Below are positions 1-13,333 of a DNA stretch of 64,000 bases, piece after piece; position 1 is the stretch's first letter, and each line of letters begins with the position of its first letter. The translations under genes were made by a program, and so were the position numbers. The stretch is taken from the NCBI RefSeq assembly GCF_025962655.1, contig NZ_JAGFPE010000008.1, forward strand, positions 124,001-188,000. The letters are read 5' to 3'. Source of the stretch: Candidatus Symbiopectobacterium sp. NZEC151 (lineage in GTDB: Bacteria > Pseudomonadota > Gammaproteobacteria > Enterobacterales > Enterobacteriaceae). Under the pieces are notes generated by a model that searched no databases, had not been told where the DNA came from, and saw only the letters and a list, made by a program, of their open reading frames with translations.

Positions 1-478
1 GGCGCGATTCCAGACAGAAGTCGCATTTATCCGCCACATGGGTCACTGGGTTCAGGTAGCGCACCTGATACGGGCATGCGGAGATGCAGTAGCTGCAACC
101 AATGCACTTGGGCTTATCCACCCGCACGATCCCGTTGCTGTCGTCGCGGTAGGACGCACCCGTCGGGCAGACGGTAATGCACGGCGCATCTTCGCACTGC
201 TGGCAAGAGTGACGGAAAAAGTGATAAGTATTACCGGATTCAGGCGGCGTCATCGCAATGTGCGCAATGCTCATGCGCGCCGCGCCGGTAGGCACCTTAT
301 TGACCTTATGACAGGCAACGGTACAGATATTACAGCCGTTGCACTTCACTTCATCATGGATCATGGCATAGCGCACGGGGGCGCCTTTTTCCGCTTTACC
401 CAATGCCGAGAAAACCGGTGCGCTGAAAAAAATCACCGACCCCATGCCGAGGACAAATTTACGGCGTGAGCATGTCAT
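1..478 (-). CDS. ydhX: YdhX-like Tat-exported 4Fe-4S ferredoxin (partial, C-terminus beyond left edge)
   Basis: Electron-transfer iron-sulfur protein of the DmsB/NrfC type, probably periplasmic, passing electrons in the ydh oxidoreductase system. About 159 residues are visible and the C-terminus runs off the window. The start ATG (476-478) opens a twin-arginine signal peptide (CSRRKFVLG followed by a hydrophobic stretch). After it come the cysteine clusters CNGCNICTVAC, CQQCEDAPCITVCPTG, CIGCSYCISACPY and the beginning of CDFC, as expected for four [4Fe-4S] clusters. It is the fourth gene of a leftward cluster after ydhY, ydhV and ydhW, 60 bp behind ydhW, the same order as E. coli ydhYVWX. 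The cytochrome b-type YdhU should follow just outside the window. Family assignment is firm; the physiological substrate of the system is not known. Confidence 0.88.
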   Translation of the reverse strand, partial: MTCSRRKFVLGMGSVIFFSAPVFSALGKAEKGAPVRYAMIHDEVKCNGCNICTVACHKVNKVPTGAARMSIAHIAMTPPESGNTYHFFRHSCQQCEDAPCITVCPTGASYRDDSNGIVRVDKPKCIGCSYCISACPYQVRYLNPVTHVADKCDFCLESR

Positions 479-538
479 CTTCCATGCCTCCCAGAAAGTA
501 CGTTATTCATTGTGATCCACGCATACCGGGCGCGCGGG

Positions 539-1261
539 CTAGGGGTTCTCATATTGTTCCACCTCAATCCATTCACAGAGCCCTTGGGCTTTGCCAACAC
601 TCATGTAGCGGTCGCTGTACAGATAGATGGCACCGTTGGAGGCTTCTACCGGGTGAATATCCTGATAAGCCTCGGTGTCGGCGAGAAAGCGCAAGGTGCT
701 TGCGATCTTGTCGTCATCAAATCCATACGGGTGCAGCGCCAACATGCCGGCCTTGAACGGACGCGGATAGGTCTCGCACTCAAAGCGGACGGTCTGCGCC
801 AACGTAGCGCAGGCATCCTGCTCGTGCGTAAAGACCAAAATCCGCGCGTAGTTATGGCTCATGTAACGGTCGGAGTAGTAGAAACAGGTGTCCTGCTGCG
901 CTATTTCGACGATATCTCTGCCTTGTTCTTCGGCACGAATCTGCATCAACAGGACATCCAGCTCCTCTTCGCTTAACGCGCAGGGCGGCGCTAACAGCTC
1001 GCACCGATCCACCACCGCACCGTTGGCAGAGCAGCCACGCAGGTAATCCGCCAGAACGAGGTGGGGGGCTTTGGGCTCCTCCTCTACCGGCGTGGTTTCC
1101 TGCGCTGTCGGTGCATCGCGCAGTGCGTTGCTTAACGGCAGCAACAACCTGCGCCGGCGCAGGTCCGGTGCATCGCTGTCTGCAACGTCCTCTGTGGCGG
1201 CAAGCGCCGCATCCGGCAATTCATCAGCAGGCGTTGTTTGGCTATCCACAACAGTTTTCAT
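539..1261 (-). CDS. ydhW: YdhW-like protein of unknown function
   Basis: A 240-residue soluble protein without a signal peptide or membrane segment, acidic in its first 70 residues (runs of Asp, Glu, Ala and Pro, probably disordered) and more ordered afterwards. I recognise it by position, between the AOR-type oxidoreductase ydhV and the ferredoxin ydhX, and by size, which is near that of E. coli YdhW. No catalytic motif was identified. The C-terminal half has two similar segments, YYSDRYMSHNYARI and YLYSDRYMSVGKAQG, both with a SDRYMS core, suggesting an internal duplication. It starts 16 bp after ydhV with an AAGG ribosome site, so it is almost surely co-transcribed. Its role in the complex (assembly factor or subunit) is unknown. 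Confidence 0.75.
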   Translation of the reverse strand: MKTVVDSQTTPADELPDAALAATEDVADSDAPDLRRRRLLLPLSNALRDAPTAQETTPVEEEPKAPHLVLADYLRGCSANGAVVDRCELLAPPCALSEEELDVLLMQIRAEEQGRDIVEIAQQDTCFYYSDRYMSHNYARILVFTHEQDACATLAQTVRFECETYPRPFKAGMLALHPYGFDDDKIASTLRFLADTEAYQDIHPVEASNGAIYLYSDRYMSVGKAQGLCEWIEVEQYENP

Positions 1262-1277
1262 GATTGATGCCTTGTAC

Positions 1278-3437
<2,160 letters not shown>

Positions 3438-3440
3438 TTA

Positions 3441-4070
3441 TCAGACGGTAATCTCTTTCCACTCGATAATGGATAATGCCCCGGTCGGACATGCCGTCGC
3501 GCATTCACCGCACAGAATGCATTTGCCCGATTTTTTGGTCTGCGGGTTAACGGTTGCCATCATCCAGGGGCAGGCGGTGGTACAAGCGGCGCAGCCGATG
3601 CAGCGTTTAGTGTCCACGGCGATGCTGCCATGCTCTTCATTGAAGGCGATGGCCTTGATCGGGCAGACCTTCATGCATTCGGGGTCTTTACACTGCCGAC
3701 AGGTGTCAGTGGTGAAATTGAGATCGCCGTACAGGCCGCCGCCGGAGCCCAGCCCACCGTCGCCGTAGTAGAAATGGCGATGGATTTTGACGCGTGAGAA
3801 ATAGGAACCAACGCTACCGTCATTAAACGACGTGCAGGCAGTTTCGCAGCGATGACACCCGGTGCAGCGGGCACGGTTTGTCACCAGCACGCCTTTGGGG
3901 GTGGTCGTCAGCCCGATAACGCCGCTGTCGATCTGTTCCTGTCGGCATCCCAACAGTGAAAGCAGTGCTGGCGCAATGGTGATCCCTGCCAGGCCTTTGC
4001 CTGAAATACGCAGGAATTCGAGTCTTGTTAGTCCCAGATCCAATAAAGGACGCTCAACCTGATTAGGCAT
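3441..4070 (-). CDS. ydhY: YdhY-like 4Fe-4S ferredoxin protein
   Basis: First gene of the leftward ydh cluster; a 209-residue DMSO-reductase-B-type ferredoxin. Cysteine groups CTGCHRCETAC, CRQCKDPECMKVCP, CIGCAACTTACPW and CILCGECATACPTG give sixteen ligands, enough for four [4Fe-4S] clusters. The N-terminus has a Tat-like but single-arginine motif, TRLEFLR, then a hydrophobic stretch ending LLSLLGC, which resembles a lipoprotein cleavage box. The protein may therefore be membrane-attached, but this is inference. The start is supported by an AGGATG site 9 bases upstream. It matches E. coli YdhY closely in length and in the N-terminal sequence I remember. Likely electron carrier to or from YdhV. 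Confidence 0.9.
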   Translation of the reverse strand: MPNQVERPLLDLGLTRLEFLRISGKGLAGITIAPALLSLLGCRQEQIDSGVIGLTTTPKGVLVTNRARCTGCHRCETACTSFNDGSVGSYFSRVKIHRHFYYGDGGLGSGGGLYGDLNFTTDTCRQCKDPECMKVCPIKAIAFNEEHGSIAVDTKRCIGCAACTTACPWMMATVNPQTKKSGKCILCGECATACPTGALSIIEWKEITV

Positions 4071-4720
4071 TTAATTTTCATCCTCCGCATACCCGAATAC
4101 ATGAGCACGGAAATCAACGCAGTACAAAACACACAACAAGGCGGCAAGAAATAACGTGACAGTGAACACTAACCGTTGTATAAAATAGTTAATAACGATA
4201 TCTCATCACAACGGCTTATTACCCGCGTCTGTTTTGCGAACTGACTTACGATGCAATGTTGAATAGGACGGAGATCATGACTTGCCATCAGGGCTAATAA
4301 TATAGTACTTGATATGCAATTTATTACTCCGTTAATCATTAATAAGAATGGGTATTTTATTGTTTTTATTCTGTGAGCTATATCGTAGAAAAATAAATAG
4401 CCCTTTATTTTTTGTGGTTATTGATTATTATTCTTATTTACATCCTGCCAGATATAACTCTTATTCATCACTTTTCTTCTTGTGATAAATATATTCCCCG
4501 ATTTTATATTCTCTTAACAAAATAAATCACATTGTGCGCAATGTTTATTAGCATTCGTTTATTATTTACTGTTATGACCAGAATTAATTCCTGATGGATC
4601 GTTCAGTTTTGATTTGAGCGCGAGAGGCACTATTGAGTGGAGTAGCAAAAAATGACCATGGCGATTATTTTGAAGGGAGAAAGACGCCATAAACGACGAA
4701 ATGTTACCACATGCTGCGTA
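4071..4720. other. AT-rich intergenic region upstream of ydhY and downstream of glpD
   Basis: About 650 bp without a credible gene. It is strongly AT-rich compared with its flanks, which is common upstream of anaerobically controlled or H-NS-bound promoters. The ydhY promoter must lie in it, but I found no good match to the FNR consensus TTGAT-N4-ATCAA. A short palindrome CATTG-TGCG-CAATG sits at 4530-4543 and could be an operator. Nothing else could be assigned. Confidence 0.5.
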
Positions 4721-4757
4721 TAAAAAACGAACAGGTTACCTTTCGGTAACCTGTTCG
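4721..4757 (-). terminator. Rho-independent terminator of glpD
   Basis: A perfect 13-bp stem (4728-4740 pairing with 4745-4757) around the loop TTTC (GAAA when read on the minus strand), followed on the minus strand by a run of six T. It begins about 25 bp past the glpD stop codon and fits a strong intrinsic terminator for leftward transcription. Confidence 0.9.
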
Positions 4758-4782
4758 CTGGAGGAGCGGTGTGGCAGGAAAA

Positions 4783-6282
4783 TTATTGTGCGGCAACCTT
4801 CGATTGACGATAGGCGCTTAACCAGTCAGTGACGCGCTGTTTCTGCTCATCATTGAGCCACATGCCCAGTTTGGTACGACGCCAGATGGCATCTTCCACG
4901 CTGACAACCCACTCTTTATCGGCCAGATAGCGCAATTCAGCTTCGTAGAGATCGTGTCCGAAGTTTTCGCCGAGGTCATGAATGCCGGTGGCGTTCGTCA
5001 GGATTAGCTCGCTGTGGGAACCGTAGGTGCGGGCATAGCGACGCGCCAGCGATTCCGGCAGGTTGAAACGACGGCGCAACGCAGCGGCGTACTCATCGCG
5101 CGTACCGGCCAAATCGCCACCGGGCAGCACCGCGTTTTGTGTCCAGGCCTGACCACTGTGAGGATAGTATTTTGCCAGCTTCTCCATCGCATGTTCTGCC
5201 AGCTTGCGGTAGGTGGTCAGCTTGCCGCCAAACACCGACAGCAGAGGCGCTTTACCGTGCTCATCCGCCACTGACAGCGTGTAATCGCGGGTAATGGCCT
5301 GCGGAGAATCCGACTCGTCATCGCACAGCGGGCGTACGCCGGAATAGGTCCATACGATATCATCACGCGTCAGCGTCTTTTTGAAGTGATCGTTGTAGAC
5401 ATCCAGCAAATAGGCGGTTTCTTTGTCGTCGATCTTCACGTCATGCGGATCGCCGTGGTATTCCACGTCAGTGGTGCCGATGATCGAGAACTCATCCTGC
5501 CACGGAATCACAAACACGATGCGGTTATCTTTATTTTGCAGAATGTAGGACTGCGGTTCGTCGTGCACGCGGGGCACGACAATGTGGCTGCCTTTGATCA
5601 GGCGAATGCCATAAGGGGATTTCAGCTCCAGCCCGTGATCGAAGAACTCTTTCACCCAAGGGCCCGTGGCGTTGACCAGCCCTTTCGCCTGCCAGGTGTG
5701 GGTTTCGCCCGTCACGCTGTCGACGGCATCGATGATCCACAGATCGCCTTCGCGACGCGCCCGCGTCACTTTGGTGCGGGTGCGCACTTCGCCACCACGT
5801 TTTACCACTTCCTGCGCGTTCAACACCACCAGACGCGCATCGTCTACCCAGCAGTCTGAATATTCGAAACCGCGCGTTAATTCGGGTTTCAGCACCGAGT
5901 CTTTGCCGAATTTCAGGCCGTGGCTGGCGGGCAGGCTGACACGTTTGCCCAAATTGTCATACATAAACAGCCCGATACGGATCATCCAGGCCGGGCGCAG
6001 GTGTGGCTGATGGGGCAAACGGAAGCGCATTGGGAAGATGATGTGCGGTGCCATCTTCAGCAATTTTTCACGCTCGGAGAGCGCTTCGCTCACCAAACGA
6101 AACTCGTAATGTTCCAGGTAGCGCAGGCCGCCGTGGATCAATTTTGAACTGGCAGAGGAGGTGGCGCTGGCGAGATCCTGTGCTTCCAACAGCAGCACCG
6201 ACAAGCCACGGCCCGCGGCATCGGCTGCTATGCCTGCGCCGTTGATGCCCCCACCGATTACGATAAGGTCTTTGGTTTCCAC
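4783..6282 (-). CDS. glpD: Aerobic glycerol-3-phosphate dehydrogenase
   Basis: FAD-dependent sn-glycerol-3-phosphate dehydrogenase that oxidises glycerol-3-phosphate to dihydroxyacetone phosphate and passes electrons to ubiquinone at the inner membrane. 499 residues against about 501 in E. coli. The N-terminal dinucleotide-binding fold (IGGGINGAGIAADAAGRG, then LLEAQD) binds FAD, and the family blocks SKLIHGGLRYLEH, GTTDVEY and SVFGGKLTTYRKLAEHA are present. The start is GTG (6280-6282), chosen because it has a GGAGGAG site 5 bases upstream and aligns with the METKDL start of E. coli. A tandem GlpR operator lies 32-72 bp upstream, so repression by the GlpR encoded at 20431 is expected. Normally it is divergent from glpEGR; here about 8.9 kb of ula and agp genes separates it from glpE. 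Confidence 0.96.
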   Translation of the reverse strand: METKDLIVIGGGINGAGIAADAAGRGLSVLLLEAQDLASATSSASSKLIHGGLRYLEHYEFRLVSEALSEREKLLKMAPHIIFPMRFRLPHQPHLRPAWMIRIGLFMYDNLGKRVSLPASHGLKFGKDSVLKPELTRGFEYSDCWVDDARLVVLNAQEVVKRGGEVRTRTKVTRARREGDLWIIDAVDSVTGETHTWQAKGLVNATGPWVKEFFDHGLELKSPYGIRLIKGSHIVVPRVHDEPQSYILQNKDNRIVFVIPWQDEFSIIGTTDVEYHGDPHDVKIDDKETAYLLDVYNDHFKKTLTRDDIVWTYSGVRPLCDDESDSPQAITRDYTLSVADEHGKAPLLSVFGGKLTTYRKLAEHAMEKLAKYYPHSGQAWTQNAVLPGGDLAGTRDEYAAALRRRFNLPESLARRYARTYGSHSELILTNATGIHDLGENFGHDLYEAELRYLADKEWVVSVEDAIWRRTKLGMWLNDEQKQRVTDWLSAYRQSKVAAQ

Positions 6283-6313
6283 GCGTTCTCCTCCGTGTCC
6301 AAAAAAAGGTCAA

Positions 6314-6354
6314 AATGTTCGTTTTCGAGCATTATCATAATCGAAAACAAACAC
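6314..6354. promoter_or_regulatory. Tandem GlpR operators upstream of glpD
   Basis: The first site (6314-6333) reads AATGTTCG-TTTT-CGAGCATT and matches the GlpR consensus WATGTTCGWTAWCGAACATW at 18 of 20 positions. A second, weaker site (6337-6354, core TCGAAAACAAACA) follows 3 bp later and matches about 13 of 18 core positions. Both are just upstream of the glpD start, as in other enterobacteria where GlpR binds cooperatively to tandem sites. Glycerol-3-phosphate is the known inducer. Confidence 0.75.
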
Positions 6355-6515
6355 CACAGCCAAGGATTAACCAAATAAAAACATTTAGGCGTGATGCAGA
6401 TAACATATTGTTGAAGGTTGTCACATAAAGTATAGGGGATTGGTGCGAGGAAGGGCGCGTAATTGGCGGAGAATGCGGTCATTTCTCGCGTTGGCGAGGA
6501 ATGACCGTCGAGGCG

Positions 6516-7205
6516 CTATTTTTGCCCGTAGTAGGCGTTCGGACCGTGTTTGCGATTAAAGTGCTTATGCTGCAACGCGCTGTCGAGTGGGCGCAGATGA
6601 GGGTTCAGCGTGCAGGCGAGCCAGGCCATGCGTGCTACCTCTTCCAGCACCACCGCATTGTGCACCGCTTCTTCAGCGTCTTTGCCCCAGCAGAACGGCC
6701 CATGCTGGTAGGCAATAATGCCGGGCGTGTGCAGCGGATTACGCTCTCCCAGCGTCTGGGCAATGACCACACCGGTATTTTTTTCGTACTCCTGCTCCAC
6801 TTCTTGCGCCGTCAGCGGACGGGTGCAGGGAATATCGCCAAAAAAATAGTCGGCGTGCGTGGTGCCGAGCGCAGGAATATCCAACCCCGCCTGTGCCCAG
6901 GCGGTGGCGTGAGTGGAGTGGGTGTGCACAATCCCCCCCATTTGCGGATAACGACGATACAACTCCAGATGCGTCGGGGTATCCGAGGAAGGGCGATAAC
7001 GCCCTTCGACCTGATTGCCCTGTAAATCGATCACCACCATATCGTCGGCCTGCATCACCTCATAGGCAACGCCGCTGGGTTTGATAACCACCAGACCGCG
7101 TTCGCGGTCGATCGCACTCACATTCCCCCAGGTATAAGTCACCAGACCGTGTCGAGGCAGGGCCATATTGGCTTCAAAGACCCGTTGCTTCAGTTGCGCT
7201 GTCAT
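6516..7205 (-). CDS. ulaF: L-ribulose-5-phosphate 4-epimerase UlaF
   Basis: Last step of the anaerobic L-ascorbate pathway: converts L-ribulose-5-phosphate to D-xylulose-5-phosphate, which enters the pentose phosphate pathway. 229 residues, the size of UlaF/AraD enzymes. Class II aldolase fold with the phosphate-binding GNVSAID segment and the zinc ligands in [14 protein letters not shown] plus the later His of [10 protein letters not shown]. It overlaps the end of ulaE by 4 bp (ATGA), showing translational coupling, and closes the ulaABCDEF operon. AraD is the close paralogue, but the operon context settles the call. Confidence 0.95.
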   Translation of the reverse strand: MTAQLKQRVFEANMALPRHGLVTYTWGNVSAIDRERGLVVIKPSGVAYEVMQADDMVVIDLQGNQVEGRYRPSSDTPTHLELYRRYPQMGGIVHTHSTHATAWAQAGLDIPALGTTHADYFFGDIPCTRPLTAQEVEQEYEKNTGVVIAQTLGERNPLHTPGIIAYQHGPFCWGKDAEEAVHNAVVLEEVARMAWLACTLNPHLRPLDSALQHKHFNRKHGPNAYYGQK

Positions 7206-8062
7206 GCGGCTTCCTCCACGTGCAAACCGGCGCGTTCCATGCGCTGTTTCACCCAGTCGCGCGCCGCGATCACTTCCTTAATGGGGTCCGGGGCATTTTC
7301 GCTCCACATCTCAATCAGATAAGGGCCGCGGTAGCCGCTCTCTTTCAGCGTGGTAAAACAGCGTTCGAAATCCACGACGCCAGTGCCAAAGGGGACGTTT
7401 TTGAAGACGCCGGGGCGGGTATCTTTCACGTGCACCGCGACAATGTGGCCCTGGCCCGCGCGCAGTTCCATCTGCACATCGTTATCCCAGGCCGAAAGGT
7501 TACCGATATCGGGATAGAGCTGAAACCACGGGTTGTTCAGGTAGTTGGCATAGCCCAGCGCTTTGCTGATGGAGTTCATCAGGGGATAATCCATGATCTC
7601 CATGGCCAGCGTAACCTGTGCGCGGCTCGCCATTTCTACCGCTTGTTGCAGACCGTCACGAAAACGCTCACGGGTAATCTCATTGGCTTCCTGATAATAG
7701 ACATCGTAGCCGGCCAACTGAATCACGCGAATCCCCACATCCTGCGCCAGCGCGATCGCTTTATGCATGATGGCAAGCCCTTGATTGCGAATAGCGTCAT
7801 CCTGCGAGCCCAGCGGGAAGCGGCGGTGCGCGCTCAGGCACATGGAAGGCACCCGAATGCCGGTAGTGGCGATGGCATTGACCAGCGCCAGACGCTGTTC
7901 ACGATCCCAATCCAGCCGGGCCAAGCGCGCATCGGTTTCATCCAGCGACATTTCGACGAAATCAAAGCCCAGTTCGCGCGCCAACTGTAAGCGTGCCAGC
8001 CAACTTTCACCGGGAGGCAGCGCTTTTTCGTAGATGCCCAGCGGCACCGCTTTTGTCAGCAT
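7202..8062 (-). CDS. ulaE: L-xylulose-5-phosphate 3-epimerase UlaE
   Basis: Converts L-xylulose-5-phosphate to L-ribulose-5-phosphate in ascorbate catabolism. TIM-barrel enzyme of the xylose-isomerase-like AP-endonuclease-2 family; 286 residues, compared with 284 in E. coli. The open frame extends further upstream to 8305, but the true start is the ATG at 8060-8062: it has a GGGAAG site, begins [19 protein letters not shown] like E. coli UlaE, and lies 10 bp after ulaD rather than overlapping it. Conserved metal/substrate blocks include [17 protein letters not shown] and [14 protein letters not shown]. It sits between ulaD and ulaF in the operon. Confidence 0.95.
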   Translation of the reverse strand: MLTKAVPLGIYEKALPPGESWLARLQLARELGFDFVEMSLDETDARLARLDWDREQRLALVNAIATTGIRVPSMCLSAHRRFPLGSQDDAIRNQGLAIMHKAIALAQDVGIRVIQLAGYDVYYQEANEITRERFRDGLQQAVEMASRAQVTLAMEIMDYPLMNSISKALGYANYLNNPWFQLYPDIGNLSAWDNDVQMELRAGQGHIVAVHVKDTRPGVFKNVPFGTGVVDFERCFTTLKESGYRGPYLIEMWSENAPDPIKEVIAARDWVKQRMERAGLHVEEAA

Positions 8063-8072
8063 GTTGCTTCCC

Positions 8073-8726
8073 TTAGCCCCACAGTTGGGCAATTCGGCGT
8101 TTAAACTCACGGGCGGCCTCGACCGGGCTTGCCGCATCGCGGATGCTGCGTCCGGCGATAAAGACGTGAATCGGGATGCCCTGAAACAGCGGCAGATCGT
8201 CCAGCGCCAGACCGCCGGTGACGGTGACTTTAAAGCCCATTTCGGCCAGGCGCTTGATGGCGCTGATGTCGGTTTCGCTCCAGGCGACGCCAGCGGCCTG
8301 TGCATCCCGGCTGCGGTGATACACCACTTGCTGAATCCCTGCCGTGCGCCAGGCTTCCGCCTGTTCCCAGGTCCAGAAACCGGTCAGTTCGATCTGCACA
8401 TCGCCGTCGAATTCGCGCGCTACCGCCAGTGCGCCCGCGGCGGTGTTGATGTCAGCGCAGCAGATCACGGTGACCCAATCGGCATTGGCTTCAAAACACA
8501 TACGTGACAGAATTTTCCCCGCGTCGGCAATTTTGGCATCAGCCAGCACAATCTTGTGCGGATAGAGCGCTTTCAGATCGCGCACGGCGCGCACCCCTTC
8601 GCCCACGCATAAAATGGTGCCGACTTCGATAATGTCCACCTCTTCGGCGATCAGACGGGTGGTGTTGTAGGCATCGGACAGCGTCTGGTTATCCAGCGCA
8701 ACTTGTAACATCGGTAACTGTGGCAT
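8073..8726 (-). CDS. ulaD: 3-keto-L-gulonate-6-phosphate decarboxylase UlaD
   Basis: Magnesium-dependent decarboxylase of the OMP-decarboxylase suprafamily producing L-xylulose-5-phosphate and CO2 from 3-keto-L-gulonate-6-phosphate. 217 residues (E. coli 216). The conserved active-site blocks are present: [10 protein letters not shown] (Asp-x-Lys-x-x-Asp motif), [28 protein letters not shown] and the phosphate-binding [11 protein letters not shown] and [10 protein letters not shown]. Third from last gene of ulaABCDEF; 10 bp separates it from the genes on both sides. Confidence 0.96.
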   Translation of the reverse strand: MPQLPMLQVALDNQTLSDAYNTTRLIAEEVDIIEVGTILCVGEGVRAVRDLKALYPHKIVLADAKIADAGKILSRMCFEANADWVTVICCADINTAAGALAVAREFDGDVQIELTGFWTWEQAEAWRTAGIQQVVYHRSRDAQAAGVAWSETDISAIKRLAEMGFKVTVTGGLALDDLPLFQGIPIHVFIAGRSIRDAASPVEAAREFKRRIAQLWG

Positions 8727-8736
8727 CGGGGACTCC

Positions 8737-9207
8737 TTATTCCGTCGCGGCCAGCGTGGCGCGATCGATCAGATCCAAAACATCCTGCTCGGTGCGGCAG
8801 GCGCGCAGGCGATCAAAATTCGCCTCATCCTCAAACAGATTAACGATCTGCATAATGCCCACCTCTTGGTGAGCGGTAGCATCCTCGGCGGCCAGCGTGA
8901 TCAGCAGATCCACCGGATCGTTATCTTCATGGTTGAACGGCAGCGGGGTTTTTAGTGTCACCAGCGCGAAGCCGGTTTTCTTCACCCCTTCCTCCGGGCG
9001 TCCATGGGGCATGGCGAGCCCGGGAGCGATAACAAAATAGGGGCCAAAACGTTCGACGCCATCGAGAATCGCCTGGTAGTAGCGCGGCTCAACCACGTCA
9101 GCCGCGACCAGTAGATCGACGCCGATTTTGACCGCTTCCTGCCAGGTGGTGGCCTCCGCTTGCAGGCGGATTGACCGGTTTTCCAGCAGCGAATCGCGCA
9201 GCTTCAT
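8737..9207 (-). CDS. ulaC: L-ascorbate-specific PTS enzyme IIA component
   Basis: Cytoplasmic PTS EIIA domain of the mannitol/fructose type (156 residues; E. coli 154). It takes phosphate from HPr on the active-site His of [12 protein letters not shown] and passes it to UlaB. Located between ulaB (9 bp) and ulaD (10 bp) in the operon, with an AAGGAGTTTCC ribosome site immediately upstream of the ATG. Together UlaABC imports L-ascorbate and delivers L-ascorbate-6-phosphate to the cytoplasm. Confidence 0.95.
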   Translation of the reverse strand: MKLRDSLLENRSIRLQAEATTWQEAVKIGVDLLVAADVVEPRYYQAILDGVERFGPYFVIAPGLAMPHGRPEEGVKKTGFALVTLKTPLPFNHEDNDPVDLLITLAAEDATAHQEVGIMQIVNLFEDEANFDRLRACRTEQDVLDLIDRATLAATE

Positions 9208-9216
9208 GGAAACTCC

Positions 9217-9525
9217 TTACGCTTTGGCGTCCTGAGGGAAGTGGGCATTGATCACCTCCATCAGCTTGGGACCAAACTCGGCGGCAGAGAGCATATTGCG
9301 CACCCCGACGACGTACTTGTTGCCGCTCACGGTAATCTCATCCGCCACGTGGGTTGAGGCGATAATGATGTCCGCGCCGCTCAGCTCTGCTTTATATTCC
9401 CCGACGGCACAGCTATTGACGGTGTGTGCCACCCCTTGTTGGGTCAGGAACTGATCCACCTTCATCTTCATGATCATGGAACTGCCTTGCCCACAGCCGC
9501 ATACGGCCAGAATCCGAACTGTCAT
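9217..9525 (-). CDS. ulaB: L-ascorbate-specific PTS enzyme IIB component
   Basis: Small EIIB protein (102 residues) with the phosphocysteine loop at the N-terminus, [10 protein letters not shown]. It relays phosphate from UlaC to ascorbate carried through UlaA. A longer frame reaches 9609, but the ATG at 9523-9525 gives the family length, begins [10 protein letters not shown] as in E. coli, and has a GGAGAA site 8 bases upstream. Located 16 bp after ulaA. Confidence 0.95.
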   Translation of the reverse strand: MTVRILAVCGCGQGSSMIMKMKVDQFLTQQGVAHTVNSCAVGEYKAELSGADIIIASTHVADEITVSGNKYVVGVRNMLSAAEFGPKLMEVINAHFPQDAKA

Positions 9526-9541
9526 GGTGCTTTCTCCAGCG

Positions 9542-11347
<1,806 letters not shown>

Positions 11348-12412
11348 ATGAGCAAGATAGAAACCATTACCCGCGAATCCTGGATCCTGAGCACCTTCCC
11401 GGAATGGGGAACCTGGTTGAATGAAGAGATCGAACAAGAGCAGGTTGCCGCCGGCACCTTCGCCATGTGGTGGCTGGGCTGCACCGGGATTTGGTTGAAA
11501 TCCGAAGGTGGGGCCAATATTTGCGTCGACTTCTGGTGCGGCACTGGCAAGCAGAGCCACGGTAACCCCTTGATGAAAAACGGGCATCAGATGCAGCGCA
11601 TGGCGGGTGTGAAAAAATTGCAACCTAACTTGCGCACCACGCCGTTTGTGCTGGACCCGTTCGCCATCCGCCAGGTGGATGCCATTTTGGCGACGCACGA
11701 CCATAACGACCATATTGACGTCAACGTCGCCGCCGCCGTGCTGAAAAATTGCAGCCCGGAGGTTCCCTTTATTGGTCCGCAAAGCTGTGTGGATCTTTGG
11801 GTGGGCTGGGGCGTGCCGCGCGAGCGTTGCATCGTGGTGAAACCGGGCTCGGTGATCCGCATTAAAGATATTGAAATCCATGCGTTAGACGCGTTCGATC
11901 GCACCGCGTTGATCACCTTGCCGGTGGAACAAAAAGCGGCGGGTGTGTTACCGGATGGCATGGATCTGCGCGCGGTGAACTACCTGTTCAAAACCCCCGG
12001 TGGCAACCTGTATCACAGCGGTGATTCCCACTACTCCAACTACTACGCGAAACATGGCAACGAGTATGATATTGACGTGGCGTTGGGCTCATACGGAGAA
12101 AACCCGCGCGGTATTACCGACAAGATGACCAGCGCGGATATGCTGCGTATGGCTGAGGCGTTGAATGCCAAGGTGGTTATCCCCTTCCACCATGATATCT
12201 GGTCGAATTTTCAGGCCGATCCGCAGGAGATTCGCGTGCTGTGGGAGATGAAAAAAGACCGTCTGCAATACGGTTTCAAACCTTTTATCTGGCAAGTCGG
12301 TGGCAAATTCACCTGGCCGTTGGACAAAGACAATTTGGAATACCACTACCCGCGCGGCTTTGATGACTGCTTCACCACGGAACCCGATTTGCCGTTCAAA
12401 TCTTTCCTGTAA
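11348..12412 (+). CDS. ulaG: L-ascorbate-6-phosphate lactonase UlaG
   Basis: Metallo-beta-lactamase-fold lactonase that opens L-ascorbate-6-phosphate to 3-keto-L-gulonate-6-phosphate, the first intracellular step. 354 residues, the same length as in E. coli. The metal-binding motif [11 protein letters not shown] is at about residue 117-127 and the later ligands GDSHYSNYY and the C-terminal PFHHDIW are present. The ATG is preceded by GATGAGGT. It is transcribed away from ulaA and towards ulaR. Confidence 0.97.
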   Translation: MSKIETITRESWILSTFPEWGTWLNEEIEQEQVAAGTFAMWWLGCTGIWLKSEGGANICVDFWCGTGKQSHGNPLMKNGHQMQRMAGVKKLQPNLRTTPFVLDPFAIRQVDAILATHDHNDHIDVNVAAAVLKNCSPEVPFIGPQSCVDLWVGWGVPRERCIVVKPGSVIRIKDIEIHALDAFDRTALITLPVEQKAAGVLPDGMDLRAVNYLFKTPGGNLYHSGDSHYSNYYAKHGNEYDIDVALGSYGENPRGITDKMTSADMLRMAEALNAKVVIPFHHDIWSNFQADPQEIRVLWEMKKDRLQYGFKPFIWQVGGKFTWPLDKDNLEYHYPRGFDDCFTTEPDLPFKSFL

Positions 12413-12577
12413 TTTGCGATGTAGTGCGCGACGTGGCAAACACGTCGCGCTATGCCTGCCATACTTCGACGCGAATTATTGAGGGCATATGATGATTGCT
12501 GCGCATTTATGATAAATTATGATGTAAACTTTTCACGTCGACGCCATGACGCGCCGCTTCTTGTTACCGGACGACTT

Positions 12578-13333
12578 ATGACTGAATCTCAGCGCCATCA
12601 TGCCATCATTGATTTTCTGCAACGCCAGGGGCAATTCACCGTCTCTGACTTGATCGCCAACTTTGACGTTTCTCCTGCCACTGCGCGACGTGACATCAAC
12701 AAACTCAATGAATTGGGCAAACTGCGCAAAGTGCGCAACGGCGCTGAAGCCGTTAACCTGCCGCGCCCGTCCTGGACGCCGCTCAATATCTATCAGGCGC
12801 AGAATCTGGATGAGAAAATGCGTATCGCGCAGGCAGCGGCGGCACTGTGCCATCCCGGTGACAGCGTGGTGATTAACTGCGGTTCAACGGCGTTTCTGCT
12901 GGGGCGTGAGATTGTCGGGCGTGATATTCAGGTGATTACCAACTATCTGCCATTGGCGAATTTCCTGATTGAACAAGAGCATGAAAGCGTGGTGATCATG
13001 GGCGGGCAGTACAACAAGAGCCAGTCGATCACCCTGGCACCTCAGGAAGGGGATGCGAGCTTGTATGCCGGCCATTGGATGTTCACCAGCGGCAAAGGGT
13101 TGACCACGGAAGGGCTGTACAAAACCGATATGCTGACGGCGATGGCAGAGCAAAAGATGCTGAGCTATGTCGGCAAACTGGCGGTGGTAGTGGACAGCAG
13201 CAAAGTGGGCCAACGCGCAGGCATGCTGTTTAGCCGTGCCGATCAGATTGACGTGGTGATCACTGGGAAGCAGGCTGACGCCACTATCGTAGAGCAACTG
13301 CGAGCGCAGGGTGTTGAGGTGATACTCGTATAA
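12578..13333 (+). CDS. ulaR: Ascorbate utilisation repressor UlaR (DeoR family)
   Basis: DeoR-family repressor of the ula regulon; L-ascorbate-6-phosphate is the known inducer in E. coli. 251 residues: N-terminal winged helix (recognition helix around [13 protein letters not shown]) and C-terminal DeoRC sensor domain with the sugar-phosphate loop [12 protein letters not shown]. The start at 12578 is chosen because MTESQRH aligns with E. coli UlaR; the frame extends upstream to 12452 without similarity. It lies 165 bp downstream of ulaG in the same direction, as in E. coli. Confidence 0.95.
   Translation: MTESQRHHAIIDFLQRQGQFTVSDLIANFDVSPATARRDINKLNELGKLRKVRNGAEAVNLPRPSWTPLNIYQAQNLDEKMRIAQAAAALCHPGDSVVINCGSTAFLLGREIVGRDIQVITNYLPLANFLIEQEHESVVIMGGQYNKSQSITLAPQEGDASLYAGHWMFTSGKGLTTEGLYKTDMLTAMAEQKMLSYVGKLAVVVDSSKVGQRAGMLFSRADQIDVVITGKQADATIVEQLRAQGVEVILV

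Noticed and set aside
4071-4720. FNR box upstream of ydhY
   Set aside because: Several TTGAT or ATCAA half-sites exist but none has the second half at the correct spacing.
7202-8305. Longer 367-residue form of UlaE
   Set aside because: The extra 81 residues overlap ulaD, are Arg/Ser/Pro-rich and lack similarity; the ATG at 8062 has a ribosome site and matches the family start.
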